Shown: positions 36,003 through 44,156 of the stretch, piece by piece | Position numbering within the stretch: position 1 is the stretch's first letter | Layout of the letters: each line of letters starts with the position of its first letter | Source of the DNA: Candidatus Brachybacter algidus | Lineage (GTDB): Bacteria; Bacteroidota; Bacteroidia; Chitinophagales; Saprospiraceae | NCBI GenBank assembly: GCA_016711705.1 | Contig: JADJSK010000012.1 | Location: 62,001 to 126,000 of the forward strand | Length of the DNA: 64,000 bases | Direction: 5' to 3' | Notes under the pieces: generated by a model | Database searches by the model: none | What the model was told of the DNA's origin: nothing | Seen by the model: only the letters and a program-made list of their open reading frames with translations | Program-made: the position numbers and the translations under genes

Positions 36003-38275
36003 GTCAAATTTCTTTCCTGACAGAACTGAATGAAGTTCAGCACCAAGCGGTAACTACTTATCAGGGACCGGTAATGGTCATCGCCGGGCCAGGTTCTGGT
36101 AAGACTCGTGTACTCACCTATCGCATCGCCTATATGATCGAACAAGGTATCGCCCCTTACAATATTCTGACACTCACTTTTACCAATAAGGCCGCCAGAG
36201 AGATGAAGGAACGATTAGAAAAAGTCGTTGGGCCTAAAGGCAATCGTGTTTGGGCAGGAACTTTTCACTCTGTTTTTGCCAAAATACTAAGGATAGAAGC
36301 GGACAAAATTGGCTTTCCATCATCATTCACCATCTATGATACAGACGACAGCAAGTCGCTCATAAGCCATATCGTATCTGAGATGAATCTGGATGGAAAA
36401 TTGTACAGCTCCAACATGATCCGCAACCGGATATCATCGGCCAAAAGTCTGCTCATCAGCCCGGCAGGGTATCAAAAAGACGCAGAACTGACTAGTCAGG
36501 ATAAAATAAACAACGTGCCGCACATTGGCAAGATATACGAACGATATGCACAACGCTGTAAGGCTGCAGGAGCTATGGATTTCGATGATTTATTGTACAA
36601 TATTTTCGTACTATTTCACCGCAATCCTGATAATGTCCTGGAGAAATATCAGCAGAAATTTCAGTATTTACTAGTGGATGAGTTTCAGGATACCAATTTC
36701 CTCCAATACGCCATTCTTAAAAAACTGGTAAAATATCCGGGTAGTGGAGAGAACATTTGTATTGTGGGCGATGATGCACAATCGATCTATGCCTTCCGGG
36801 GAGCTACTATTGACAACATCCTCGATTTCGGAAAAGACTTTGCAAACTTGCAGACTTTTAAGTTGGAGCAAAATTATCGATCTGGTAAATTCATCGTCAA
36901 CGCCGCCAATAATGTCATCACCAACAACTTAAAGCAAATAAAGAAGGAGATCTGGACTTCACAACCGGACTCTTCAAAGATAGGGATGGTTCGCGCACTC
37001 TCAGATGCGGAAGAAAGTCGTAAGGTCGTTGATGCCATATTCGAACATAAAAACCGCAATCACATACCCAATGCGGAGATCGCCATTTTGTACAGAACGA
37101 ATGCGCAAAGTCGAGGTTTTGAAGAGCAATTGCGCCGTGCCAATATTCCTTACAAGATCTATGGTGGAATGTCTTTCTATCAAAGAAAAGAGATCAAAGA
37201 TCTGATAGCCTACTTCCGTCTCGTGGTCAATCCAAAGGATGAAGAAGGATTCCGAAGGATCGTCAACTTTCCTAAACGAGGCGTTGGTGATACTTCTATC
37301 GACCGTTTATTTGCTTATGCATCTGAAAATGAAAAAACATTCTGGGATGCAATAGATGATAATATATTGCCGGCAAAAGCTCAGAGCACCATCTCAGAAT
37401 TTAAGAAGATGATCGTCGCCTTGAATCATTATTCGGAACAACATCCCGCAGATCAAACAGCCAATATGATCTTCCAGAAGTCAGGTCTTGCTATTGCCTT
37501 AAAGGCAGATAACACAATCGAAGGAATGGGCAGATTGGAAAATGTCAATTCTCTCCTGGATGGTATAAAAGAATTCGTTGAGAATGATGAAGAGTTGCTG
37601 GATGAAGACGGTGAAGTGATCCTGGAAAGAGGCACATCCATGGTGGATTATCTTCAAAGCATTTCATTAATAACGGATTTCGATCAGAAGGAAGACAGCA
37701 ATGACCACGTCAATCTAATGTCTGTGCACTCTGCAAAAGGATTAGAATTCGACAGTGTATTTGTCGTTGGCCTGGAAGAACAATTGTTTCCATCTTTTCT
37801 ATCTCTGAAGTCTGAAGCGGAGATCGATGAGGAGCGTCGTTTATTCTATGTAGCTATCACACGTGCCCGTAAGATGTTGACCCTTACTTATGCAACCAGT
37901 CGCTACCAATATGGCAAGGTAGTATATAATAGTCCAAGCCGCTTTCTGGACGAAGTTGGCGAAGAGAATCTCAGCAGTCCACTGCACAAAGCTAAAAACC
38001 TGATGAATGAAAGTGCTCCGCGTGCATCTGTACTCGGCTCATTTGTCAAAAAGGCGGCACCACCTCCGGCAGCGGCATCATTTGATGTGATAGCAAGTCC
38101 GGTAGCAGCCTTCGTCATCGGCGCCAAGGTTCTGCATCCGAGATTCGGCAAAGGAGTCATAAAAAACATCGACGGCTCCACAGAGAATAAGGTAGCGACA
38201 GTTCATTTCTCATCATTCGATGATGCGGATCGGAGGATCATGCTGAAGTTTGCGAAGATGCAGGTGTTAGAATAG
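35999..38275 (+). CDS. UvrD/PcrA-type ATP-dependent DNA helicase
   Basis: A 758-residue superfamily 1A helicase unwinding 3'-5' in repair and replication. Motifs in order: Q motif LNEVQHQAV, Walker A AGPGSGKTRVL (Gly-Lys-Thr), TLTFTNKAAREMKER (Ia), LLVDEFQDTN (II), GDDAQSIYAFRGA (III), LEQNYRSG (IV), VNLMSVHSAKGLEFD (V) and VAITRARKMLTLTYA (VI). The C-terminal 80 residues form a Tudor-like RNA polymerase-binding end (GAKVLHPRFGKGVIKNIDG), typical of PcrA. Start ATG 35999 overlaps the AhpD-like stop; the frame is open to 35933. Confidence 0.94.
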   Translation: MSQISFLTELNEVQHQAVTTYQGPVMVIAGPGSGKTRVLTYRIAYMIEQGIAPYNILTLTFTNKAAREMKERLEKVVGPKGNRVWAGTFHSVFAKILRIEADKIGFPSSFTIYDTDDSKSLISHIVSEMNLDGKLYSSNMIRNRISSAKSLLISPAGYQKDAELTSQDKINNVPHIGKIYERYAQRCKAAGAMDFDDLLYNIFVLFHRNPDNVLEKYQQKFQYLLVDEFQDTNFLQYAILKKLVKYPGSGENICIVGDDAQSIYAFRGATIDNILDFGKDFANLQTFKLEQNYRSGKFIVNAANNVITNNLKQIKKEIWTSQPDSSKIGMVRALSDAEESRKVVDAIFEHKNRNHIPNAEIAILYRTNAQSRGFEEQLRRANIPYKIYGGMSFYQRKEIKDLIAYFRLVVNPKDEEGFRRIVNFPKRGVGDTSIDRLFAYASENEKTFWDAIDDNILPAKAQSTISEFKKMIVALNHYSEQHPADQTANMIFQKSGLAIALKADNTIEGMGRLENVNSLLDGIKEFVENDEELLDEDGEVILERGTSMVDYLQSISLITDFDQKEDSNDHVNLMSVHSAKGLEFDSVFVVGLEEQLFPSFLSLKSEAEIDEERRLFYVAITRARKMLTLTYATSRYQYGKVVYNSPSRFLDEVGEENLSSPLHKAKNLMNESAPRASVLGSFVKKAAPPPAAASFDVIASPVAAFVIGAKVLHPRFGKGVIKNIDGSTENKVATVHFSSFDDADRRIMLKFAKMQVLE

Positions 38276-38382
38276 TTAACCAGTTTACCAGTAGATAGTT
38301 AACCAGTTTTCACAGAGAATGATTTATTACGTGACTTGCTAAAGACTAAAGAGAAGCGAACTCAAATTAAAACTAATCGAAA

Positions 38383-38580
38383 GGTAGCCCCTAAAGGGGC
38401 AAGTGTAACCCTTTATATTATAGTTACAAACAGATAACCCCTAAAGGGGCAAAGAATCTTCACTAGAGAATTTAAATAAAAAAATAAAGATGCTGCTTAA
38501 TCACAGCGCTATGGGCCATAGGTTCTACCTGTTTGTAAAAACCCAACGATGAGGAGAACATGCCCCATTGGGGGCTACCT
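38383..38580. repeat. REP array unit 1
   Basis: REPs at 38383-38401 (plus, GGTAGCCCCTAAAGGGGCA), 38432-38451 (plus) and 38561-38580 (minus, TGCCCCATTGGGGGCTACCT). A degenerate minus REP, GGGCCATAGGTTCTACCT, lies at about 38513-38530. TTACAAACAG near 38424 pairs with CTGTTTGTAA near 38529, so the whole unit can fold into one long hairpin. Confidence 0.7.
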
Positions 38581-38641
38581 AAAAAGTTATAGAAGATCTA
38601 TGTTTGAAATGAATGATCACTCAAATTAAAACCTAGTCGAT

Positions 38642-38850
38642 AGGTAACCCCTAAAGGGGCATGTGTAAGTCTTTGTATTATAGTTACAAACAGATAACCC
38701 CTAAAGGGGCAAAAAGTGGCAAAGGATCATCATCGGAGATTATATAAATGAAACCAAAGGTGTTTCTTAATCGCATCGCTATGGGCCATAGGTTCTACCT
38801 GTTTGTAAAAACCCAACGATGAGGAGAACATGCCCCATTGGGGGCTACCT
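38642..38850. repeat. REP array unit 2
   Basis: REPs at 38642-38661 (plus), 38692-38711 (plus) and 38831-38850 (minus). The degenerate inner REP is near 38773-38790. The unit ends 9 bp before the tnpA stop codon. Confidence 0.7.
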
Positions 38851-38859
38851 GTCTGCATT

Positions 38860-39321
38860 TCACTCTAGCTCTTTAAATATATACCACTTATCATAATCAA
38901 TATTATATTTATCCAGTAACTCCATATATTCTTCCAAAAAAGTCTTTTTAGCATGATGCTTCTCCTGATTTGCGATATACTTTATAACCCCATCTATTTG
39001 CGATTTACTATTTGAAAAAGCACCATATCCTCCTTGCCATTGAAAATAAAATGCGGTAAATTTCTTTTTGTTTATAAACTCGGAGCTATCACCTTTTACT
39101 AATTCCATCAATTTAGATAAAGATTGCTCTGTGTGCAAACCAACCAACATATGAAGATGATCAGCGACACTATTTATCGCCAACATTTTATGTTTATTGT
39201 TTTGAACAATTCCGGTTATATATCGGTGCATTTCTTCTTTCCATTCTTTGGAAATAACTGATTTACGATACTTTACTGCAAATACGAAATGAACGTATAC
39301 TTGTGTATAGGTGTTGGGCAT
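38860..39321 (-). CDS. tnpA: IS200/IS605-family Y1 transposase (TnpA, REP-associated type)
   Basis: A 153-residue HuH single-strand transposase. The HuH motif His55-Leu-His57 is in DHLHMLVGLH, and the catalytic Tyr115 is in VIKYIANQEKHH. The size and the FQWQGGYGAFSNSKSQID segment match the common Bacteroidota IS200-like group. It acts on single-stranded hairpin ends, which here would be the flanking REPs. No TnpB-like partner is present, as in RAYT loci. The reading frame is intact. Confidence 0.9.
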   Translation of the reverse strand: MPNTYTQVYVHFVFAVKYRKSVISKEWKEEMHRYITGIVQNNKHKMLAINSVADHLHMLVGLHTEQSLSKLMELVKGDSSEFINKKKFTAFYFQWQGGYGAFSNSKSQIDGVIKYIANQEKHHAKKTFLEEYMELLDKYNIDYDKWYIFKELE

Positions 39322-39381
39322 AGGGATTTGATTTAATTGATAAAGATAAATAAAAGTATTTTCATTTATCTATAAATCTTT

Positions 39382-39580
39382 AGATAGCCCCTAAAGGGGC
39401 ATGTAGAGACTTTTGCACTATAGTTACAAACAGGTAACCCCTAAAGGGGCAAAGTATCTTCACTAGAGAATTTAAATAAAAAAATAAAGATGCTGCTTAA
39501 TCACAGCGCCATGGGCCATAGGTCCAAACTGTTTGTAAAAACCCAACGGTGATGAAAACATGCCCCATTCGGGGCTACCT
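39382..39580. repeat. REP array unit 3
   Basis: REPs at 39382-39401 (plus), 39432-39451 (plus) and 39561-39580 (minus, TGCCCCATTCGGGGCTACCT). The minus REP differs from units 1, 2 and 4 in the loop only. Confidence 0.7.
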
Positions 39581-39641
39581 AAAAAGATATAAAAGATTTA
39601 TTTTTAAAATGTATGCGAACTCAAAATAAAAACCAATCGAT

Positions 39642-39850
39642 AGGTAACCCCTAAAGGGGCAAGTGTAACCCTTTATATTATAGTTACAAACAGATAACCC
39701 CTAAAGGGGCAAAAAGTGGCAAAGGATCATCATCGGAGATTATATAAATGAAACCAAAGGTGTTACTTAATCACATCGCTATGGGCCATAGGTCCTACCT
39801 GTTTGTAAAAACCCAACGATGAGGAGAACATGCCCCATTGGGGGCTACCT
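39642..39850. repeat. REP array unit 4
   Basis: REPs at 39642-39661 (plus), 39692-39711 (plus) and 39831-39850 (minus). It is nearly identical to unit 2, with a 1,000-bp offset. Confidence 0.7.
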
Positions 39851-39877
39851 GTCTACATTTCACTCTAGCTCTTTAAA
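39851..39877 (-). pseudogene. remnant of a second tnpA 3' end
   Basis: GTCTACATTTCACTCTAGCT followed by CTTTAAA repeats, with one mismatch, the 9 bp after the tnpA stop and the last six codons of tnpA (FKELE and stop, minus strand) seen at 38851-38877. The similarity then stops. It shows that unit pair 3-4 once had, or was copied with, its own tnpA. Confidence 0.6.
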
Positions 39878-39898
39878 ATGGAATAGTATGTTAGTTAA

Positions 39899-40094
39899 CC
39901 AGTTTGCACAGAGGATGATTTATTACGTAACTTGCTAAAGACAAAAGCGCAGCGACCCAAAGACCAAAGACAAGAGAAGTGCACCAGTTAACCAGTATAG
40001 AGTGCACCAGTTTGCACAGAGGATGATTTATTACGTAACTTGCTAAAGACAAAAGCGCAGCGACCCAAAGACTAAAGACAAGAGAAGTGCACCA
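39899..40094. repeat. 108-bp tandem duplication
   Basis: Two direct copies start with CAGTTTGCACAGAGGATGAT (39899 and 40007) and run through GTAACTTGCTAAAGAC to AGAAGTGCACC. A related stretch with CACAGAGAATGATTTATTAC lies at 38311-38358, on the other side of the REP array. Confidence 0.65.
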
Positions 40095-40163
40095 TTTTGC
40101 ACCAAATATTATATTATTCGTAATCAGCTAATGCGCTAAAGCGCCAACAACCCAAAGCGCTTC

Positions 40164-41564
40164 CTATATCGTCTTCAACTCTGCCACCAATTCCTGCAGC
40201 ACTTTCTTCGCATCGCCAAATAACATAGACGTTTTAGGTTGGAAGAATAACGCATTTTCTATACCGGCATATCCGGGCTTCATGCTCCGTTTGTTGACGA
40301 TGACACTTTTGGCCTTTTCCACTTCGAGGATAGGCATTCCATAAATAGGTGAAGTCGGGTCTGTTTTTGCTGCCGGATTGACTACGTCATTGGCACCAAG
40401 AATGAGGACGACATCCGTCTTGGGGAAATCATCATTGGCCTTTTCCATTTCTTCGAGTTTGTCGTAAGAGACATCGGCCTCAGCAAGCAATACGTTCATG
40501 TGACCCGGCATACGACCAGCCACCGGATGAATGGCATAGGTCACTTCCACGCCACGTTCCTCCAGGATGCCCTCCAGTTCATGACATACGTGTTGCGCCT
40601 GAGCTACAGCGAGGCCATAACCCGGAACTATGATGACGCGATTCGCGTAGGCCATTTGTACAGCCGCATCAGAAAGCGAAACTTCCTTATAACTTCCCAT
40701 TTCACTTGTACCACCACTGCTTGAGGCATTACCGCCGAAATTACCAATCAATACATTGAGCAGTGACCTATTCATCGCCTTGCACATCAATATGGTCAAT
40801 AGTGTACCGGCTGCACCCACCAGAATACCTCCCGTCAACATTACTTTATTGTCATACAGAAAACCACCGAAAGCTGCTGCGACGCCCGTAAAGGAGTTGA
40901 GCAACGAAATTACTACAGGCATATCTGCTCCTCCGATCGGAAACACAAAAAATGCGCCATATAAAAGTGATAAAACAAATATGACATAGAATAACATTGG
41001 CTGCCCGGGATCCATCACCAGGCTCACTGCCAGGCCAATGATGATTAACAATAGGATAATGCTCAGGATATTTTGCCCTTTAAATGAAAAGTCTCCGATC
41101 TTACCGTTGAGTTTACCATAAGCGATCATACTTCCGGCAAAAGAGACCGAACCTATGATCAATCCGAGTACAATGATCAAGATCATACCCTTTTGACCGG
41201 ATATCGAGGTGATGTCGAGGTGTGATAAATGTTGATATTCTATTAGGGAGATCAAAGCCGCACAGGCACCTCCCATACCGTTAAACAAACTGACCATCTC
41301 GGGCATAGCCGTCATCTGGACACGCTTTGCAGCCAAAGTACCGACGATGCTTCCCAGGATCAATCCTGAAAATATCCAGCCATAATTGTTTAATCCCTGA
41401 CCAGTTTCGGGGTCTATGTACATGAAGATGGTAGCAAAAATAGCCAGCGCCATACCTGCCGCGGCAGCCAGGTTTCCATTTCTGGCGGTTGCCGGATGGG
41501 AAAGCATTTTTAAGCCAAGAATAAAGGAGACGGAAGAGACAATATATATAGGAACTAACAGCAT
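40164..41564 (-). CDS. pntB: NAD(P) transhydrogenase subunit beta
   Basis: A 466-residue subunit with about eight or nine membrane helices in residues 1-270 and a C-terminal NADP(H)-binding domain III at about 290-466 (VIIVPGYGLAVAQAQHVCHE, GRMPGHMNVLLAEADV, LILGANDVVNPAA). Together with PntAA and PntAB it forms the proton-translocating transhydrogenase that transfers hydride between NADH and NADP+. Last gene of the six-gene redox operon. Confidence 0.95.
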   Translation of the reverse strand: MLLVPIYIVSSVSFILGLKMLSHPATARNGNLAAAAGMALAIFATIFMYIDPETGQGLNNYGWIFSGLILGSIVGTLAAKRVQMTAMPEMVSLFNGMGGACAALISLIEYQHLSHLDITSISGQKGMILIIVLGLIIGSVSFAGSMIAYGKLNGKIGDFSFKGQNILSIILLLIIIGLAVSLVMDPGQPMLFYVIFVLSLLYGAFFVFPIGGADMPVVISLLNSFTGVAAAFGGFLYDNKVMLTGGILVGAAGTLLTILMCKAMNRSLLNVLIGNFGGNASSSGGTSEMGSYKEVSLSDAAVQMAYANRVIIVPGYGLAVAQAQHVCHELEGILEERGVEVTYAIHPVAGRMPGHMNVLLAEADVSYDKLEEMEKANDDFPKTDVVLILGANDVVNPAAKTDPTSPIYGMPILEVEKAKSVIVNKRSMKPGYAGIENALFFQPKTSMLFGDAKKVLQELVAELKTI

Positions 41565-41596
41565 ATCTTACTAGTACAGAGGTTGATCAATTTCGA

Positions 41597-41908
41597 TTAC
41601 TTAGATTTTTTATTCTTGAACATTTCAAGCATCCGGTCCGTGACAACAAATCCACCGACGACATTGAGTGTCCCCAAGACCACCGCCAGGAAACCAAGCC
41701 CCAATGCAAAATAATTGTCAGGTGCAGCCTTGCCGATGACGATGATGGATCCGATGACGACGACACCGTGGATGGCATTGGCGCCACTCATCAAGGGAGT
41801 ATGGAGCACGCTCGGCACCCTGCCTATGATCACTATTCCGACAAAGATCATCAAGATGACGATGTAGATGATCTGCTGATGGTGATTAATAAATTCTAAA
41901 AATGTCAT
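41597..41908 (-). CDS. pntAB: NAD(P) transhydrogenase subunit alpha part 2 (membrane)
   Basis: 103 residues with three membrane helices (IVILMIFVGIVIIGRVPSVL, GVVVIGSIIVIGKA, LGLGFLAVVLGTLNVVGGF) followed by VTDRMLEMF, the typical membrane part of the alpha subunit in split transhydrogenases like that of Rhodospirillum. It begins 4 bp after pntAA. Confidence 0.95.
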   Translation of the reverse strand: MTFLEFINHHQQIIYIVILMIFVGIVIIGRVPSVLHTPLMSGANAIHGVVVIGSIIVIGKAAPDNYFALGLGFLAVVLGTLNVVGGFVVTDRMLEMFKNKKSK

Positions 41909-41912
41909 TTGA

Positions 41913-43022
41913 TTATTTTAATCTATCGTTTATTATTAGATTGTCATGGGCAACACATGAGCCTTTTACCAGGTCATCTTCGAAATTAAGATGCAGCTGT
42001 CCGTCGGCAGTGGTGATCAGTTTGAGGAAATTCAGGATATTCTTACCATACAACTTACTGGCATCTGAAGGCATAATGTTTTGTAACGAGGAATCTCCGA
42101 TGATGGTGACATGATTGTATATGACGGTCTGATTATTCTCTGTTTTATCCGTATTTCCACCGGTCAATGCTGCCAGATCGATGATGACTGAACCAGGTTT
42201 CATCTCATCCAACATATCTGTCGTGATCAGTTTAGGTGCAGGTTTGCCGGGGATCTGTGCTGTGGTAATGATGACGTCGGCCTTGATGGCACTTTCTTTG
42301 ATCCTTGCTTTTTGGCCTTGAAGAAACTCTTCTGTCTGCGTGACGGCATATCCGCCGGCTTGAGATGCGTCAGCCGCACCTTCCACCACGATGAATTTTG
42401 CCACCAAGCTTTGCACCTCTTCCTTCACGGCAGGTCTGGTGTCAAATACTTCGACGACTGCTCCTAATCTCCTGGCTGTAGCAATCGCCTGTAATCCTGC
42501 TACTCCGGCACCAAGTATCAATACTTTGGCAGGAGCAATAGTCCCTGCAGCCGTCATAAACATTGGAAAATACTTAGGGAGTCGTGCAGCTGCCAGCAAA
42601 ACCGCTTTATATCCGGCGATATTCGCTTGAGAGCTAAGGATATCCATGCTCTGAGCACGTGTAGTCCTTGGCAACATCTCCATGCTAAAGACAGTAGCTC
42701 CTTTTTGGGCCAGTGTAAACATATGTTCCCGATTGGTCAAGGCAGCATACATTCCGATCAGCACTTTACCTTTAATGCCGGGATATTCTATAAAACTTTG
42801 GTCGTGGATGGAAAGTAGGATATCTGCCTTGACTAAGATATCTGCTTTGGACGCTATTTTGGCGCCCTCCTTTTCATATGCTGCATTGTTGGCAAATGCC
42901 CGAATGCCGGCATCAGATTCTACAAGTACTTCGATTGATGATTTAACAATACTTGCAATGTGTTCAGGTAAGAGCGAAACCCGCGATTCCGGTTCGTCTT
43001 CCTTTAAAACTCCTATGATCAT
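41913..43022 (-). CDS. pntAA: NAD(P) transhydrogenase subunit alpha part 1 (NAD-binding)
   Basis: A 369-residue soluble domain I related to alanine dehydrogenase. Start IGVLKEDEPESRVSLLPEHI, the Rossmann motif LGAGVAGLQAIATARRLGA and the QIPGKPAPKLIT and PGSVIIDLAALTGGN segments are typical. It binds NADH and passes hydride to domain III of PntB. It lies 69 bp after the KorB-like gene on the same strand. Confidence 0.95.
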   Translation of the reverse strand: MIIGVLKEDEPESRVSLLPEHIASIVKSSIEVLVESDAGIRAFANNAAYEKEGAKIASKADILVKADILLSIHDQSFIEYPGIKGKVLIGMYAALTNREHMFTLAQKGATVFSMEMLPRTTRAQSMDILSSQANIAGYKAVLLAAARLPKYFPMFMTAAGTIAPAKVLILGAGVAGLQAIATARRLGAVVEVFDTRPAVKEEVQSLVAKFIVVEGAADASQAGGYAVTQTEEFLQGQKARIKESAIKADVIITTAQIPGKPAPKLITTDMLDEMKPGSVIIDLAALTGGNTDKTENNQTVIYNHVTIIGDSSLQNIMPSDASKLYGKNILNFLKLITTADGQLHLNFEDDLVKGSCVAHDNLIINDRLK

Positions 43023-43091
43023 AAAAAATATTATTGGCTAAATATATGAAAATTCTAGTTGCCCATGTTTTTGAGTCCTAAAAATTAACTA

Positions 43092-44144
43092 TCACCTGAA
43101 CCCCGCATTTATCTCATCCAGCACTTTCTGCCCCGGACAAAGCTCCTTTTCTGTCAATTCATTCATCGGCCTTTCACTCATATTCAACATGCCGACAAGA
43201 TCATTGTAATCATTTGAAACATAGATCAGTCCTGTCAGGATCTCGCCATCAGCTTTTGCTCTATTCATTCTGGCAGAAGCGGATTGTTTGTCTGTAGGAT
43301 CCCACTCCCTATGTAACTTATGAACGGCGATCTCATCATCATCATGAAGGGTAATGGACTGAGTAGTGCCTGTCGGCTGATCATGTACGATCTCTGACTT
43401 CATAGGTACGAGGTCGATCGAACCGGTCGCTTCTATGTGCTCTCGGGTATAATCATAAGATTTGGTAGATCCGGCATTGTTATTGAAGGTCACACATGGA
43501 GAGATGACATCTATCAACGCAAATCCTTTGTGAGCAAGTCCTGCCTTGATAAGCGGGATCAACTGTGCCTTGTCACCACTGAAACTGCGCGCTACATAAG
43601 TGGCTCCCAGTTCCATGCCCAAGGATGCTATGTCTATAGCCTGAAACGGATTGCTATTTCCTCCCTTACTAATAGATCCGGCATCAGCGGTGGCACTGTC
43701 CTGACCTTTGGTAAATCCATAACAACCATTATTCATCAGAATGTACAGCATGTTAAGATTCCTGCGGATGGCATGGGCAAACTGTCCCATACCGATAGAA
43801 ACCGTGTCTCCGTCACCACTTACACCCAGATAAATAAGATCCTTGTTCGCCAATTGTGCTCCGGTAGCCACACTCGGCATACGTCCATGCACGGTATTAA
43901 AGCCATGAGATTTGCTCATGAAATATGTCGGAGACTTTGATGAACAACCGATGCCGGACAACTTCGCTATTCGATGAGGCTCGATGGCCAATTCAAAACA
44001 AGCCTGTACTATAGCGCCATTGATACTGTCATGACCACATCCTGCACACAGTGTAGAAAGTGCGCCTTCATAATCTTTTTTATAATATCCGATGGCATTG
44101 GGCTGAGCTGATGGATGCCTGAAAGCAGGTTTTATATATGTCAT
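43092..44144 (-). CDS. 2-oxoacid:ferredoxin oxidoreductase subunit beta
   Basis: A 350-residue thiamine-diphosphate subunit (KorB/PorB type). Motifs: LCAGCGHDSINGAIV (Cys pair near the Fe-S/TPP region), SGDGDTVSIGMGQFAHAIRR (GDGD for TPP-Mg) and NNGCYGFTKGQDSATA. With the alpha subunit it oxidises a 2-oxoacid to acyl-CoA and CO2, reducing ferredoxin. 2-oxoglutarate is the most likely substrate given the KorAB-like two-subunit form, but pyruvate or branched-chain acids cannot be excluded. Confidence 0.92.
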   Translation of the reverse strand: MTYIKPAFRHPSAQPNAIGYYKKDYEGALSTLCAGCGHDSINGAIVQACFELAIEPHRIAKLSGIGCSSKSPTYFMSKSHGFNTVHGRMPSVATGAQLANKDLIYLGVSGDGDTVSIGMGQFAHAIRRNLNMLYILMNNGCYGFTKGQDSATADAGSISKGGNSNPFQAIDIASLGMELGATYVARSFSGDKAQLIPLIKAGLAHKGFALIDVISPCVTFNNNAGSTKSYDYTREHIEATGSIDLVPMKSEIVHDQPTGTTQSITLHDDDEIAVHKLHREWDPTDKQSASARMNRAKADGEILTGLIYVSNDYNDLVGMLNMSERPMNELTEKELCPGQKVLDEINAGFR

Positions 44145-44156
44145 TTTTCGATCGGT

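Larger units (their letters stand above)
38383..39850. mobile_element. REP-type palindrome array around an IS200-like transposase gene
   Basis: Twelve short REP-like hairpins of the form GGTAgCCCCtaaaGGGGCA are laid out as four copies of a unit of about 200 bp (38383-38580, 38642-38850, 39382-39580, 39642-39850). Units 1 and 2 lie left of the transposase gene, units 3 and 4 right of it. Each unit has two plus-oriented REPs and one clear minus-oriented REP with a degenerate one before it. The period between unit pairs is close to 1,000 bp (38383 to 39382, 38642 to 39642). The GTAG-plus-hairpin form is that of REPs tied to REP-associated tyrosine transposases. Confidence 0.75.

Noticed and set aside
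38383..39850. Possible CRISPR array from evenly spaced CCCCTAAAGGGG hairpins
   Set aside because: Spacing alternates in orientation, the sequences between hairpins are themselves repeated, and no cas gene is near. A REP array explains it.
40007..40163. Possible small RNA between the REP array and pntB
   Set aside because: Only tandem-repeat sequence is seen; there is no promoter-terminator pair.
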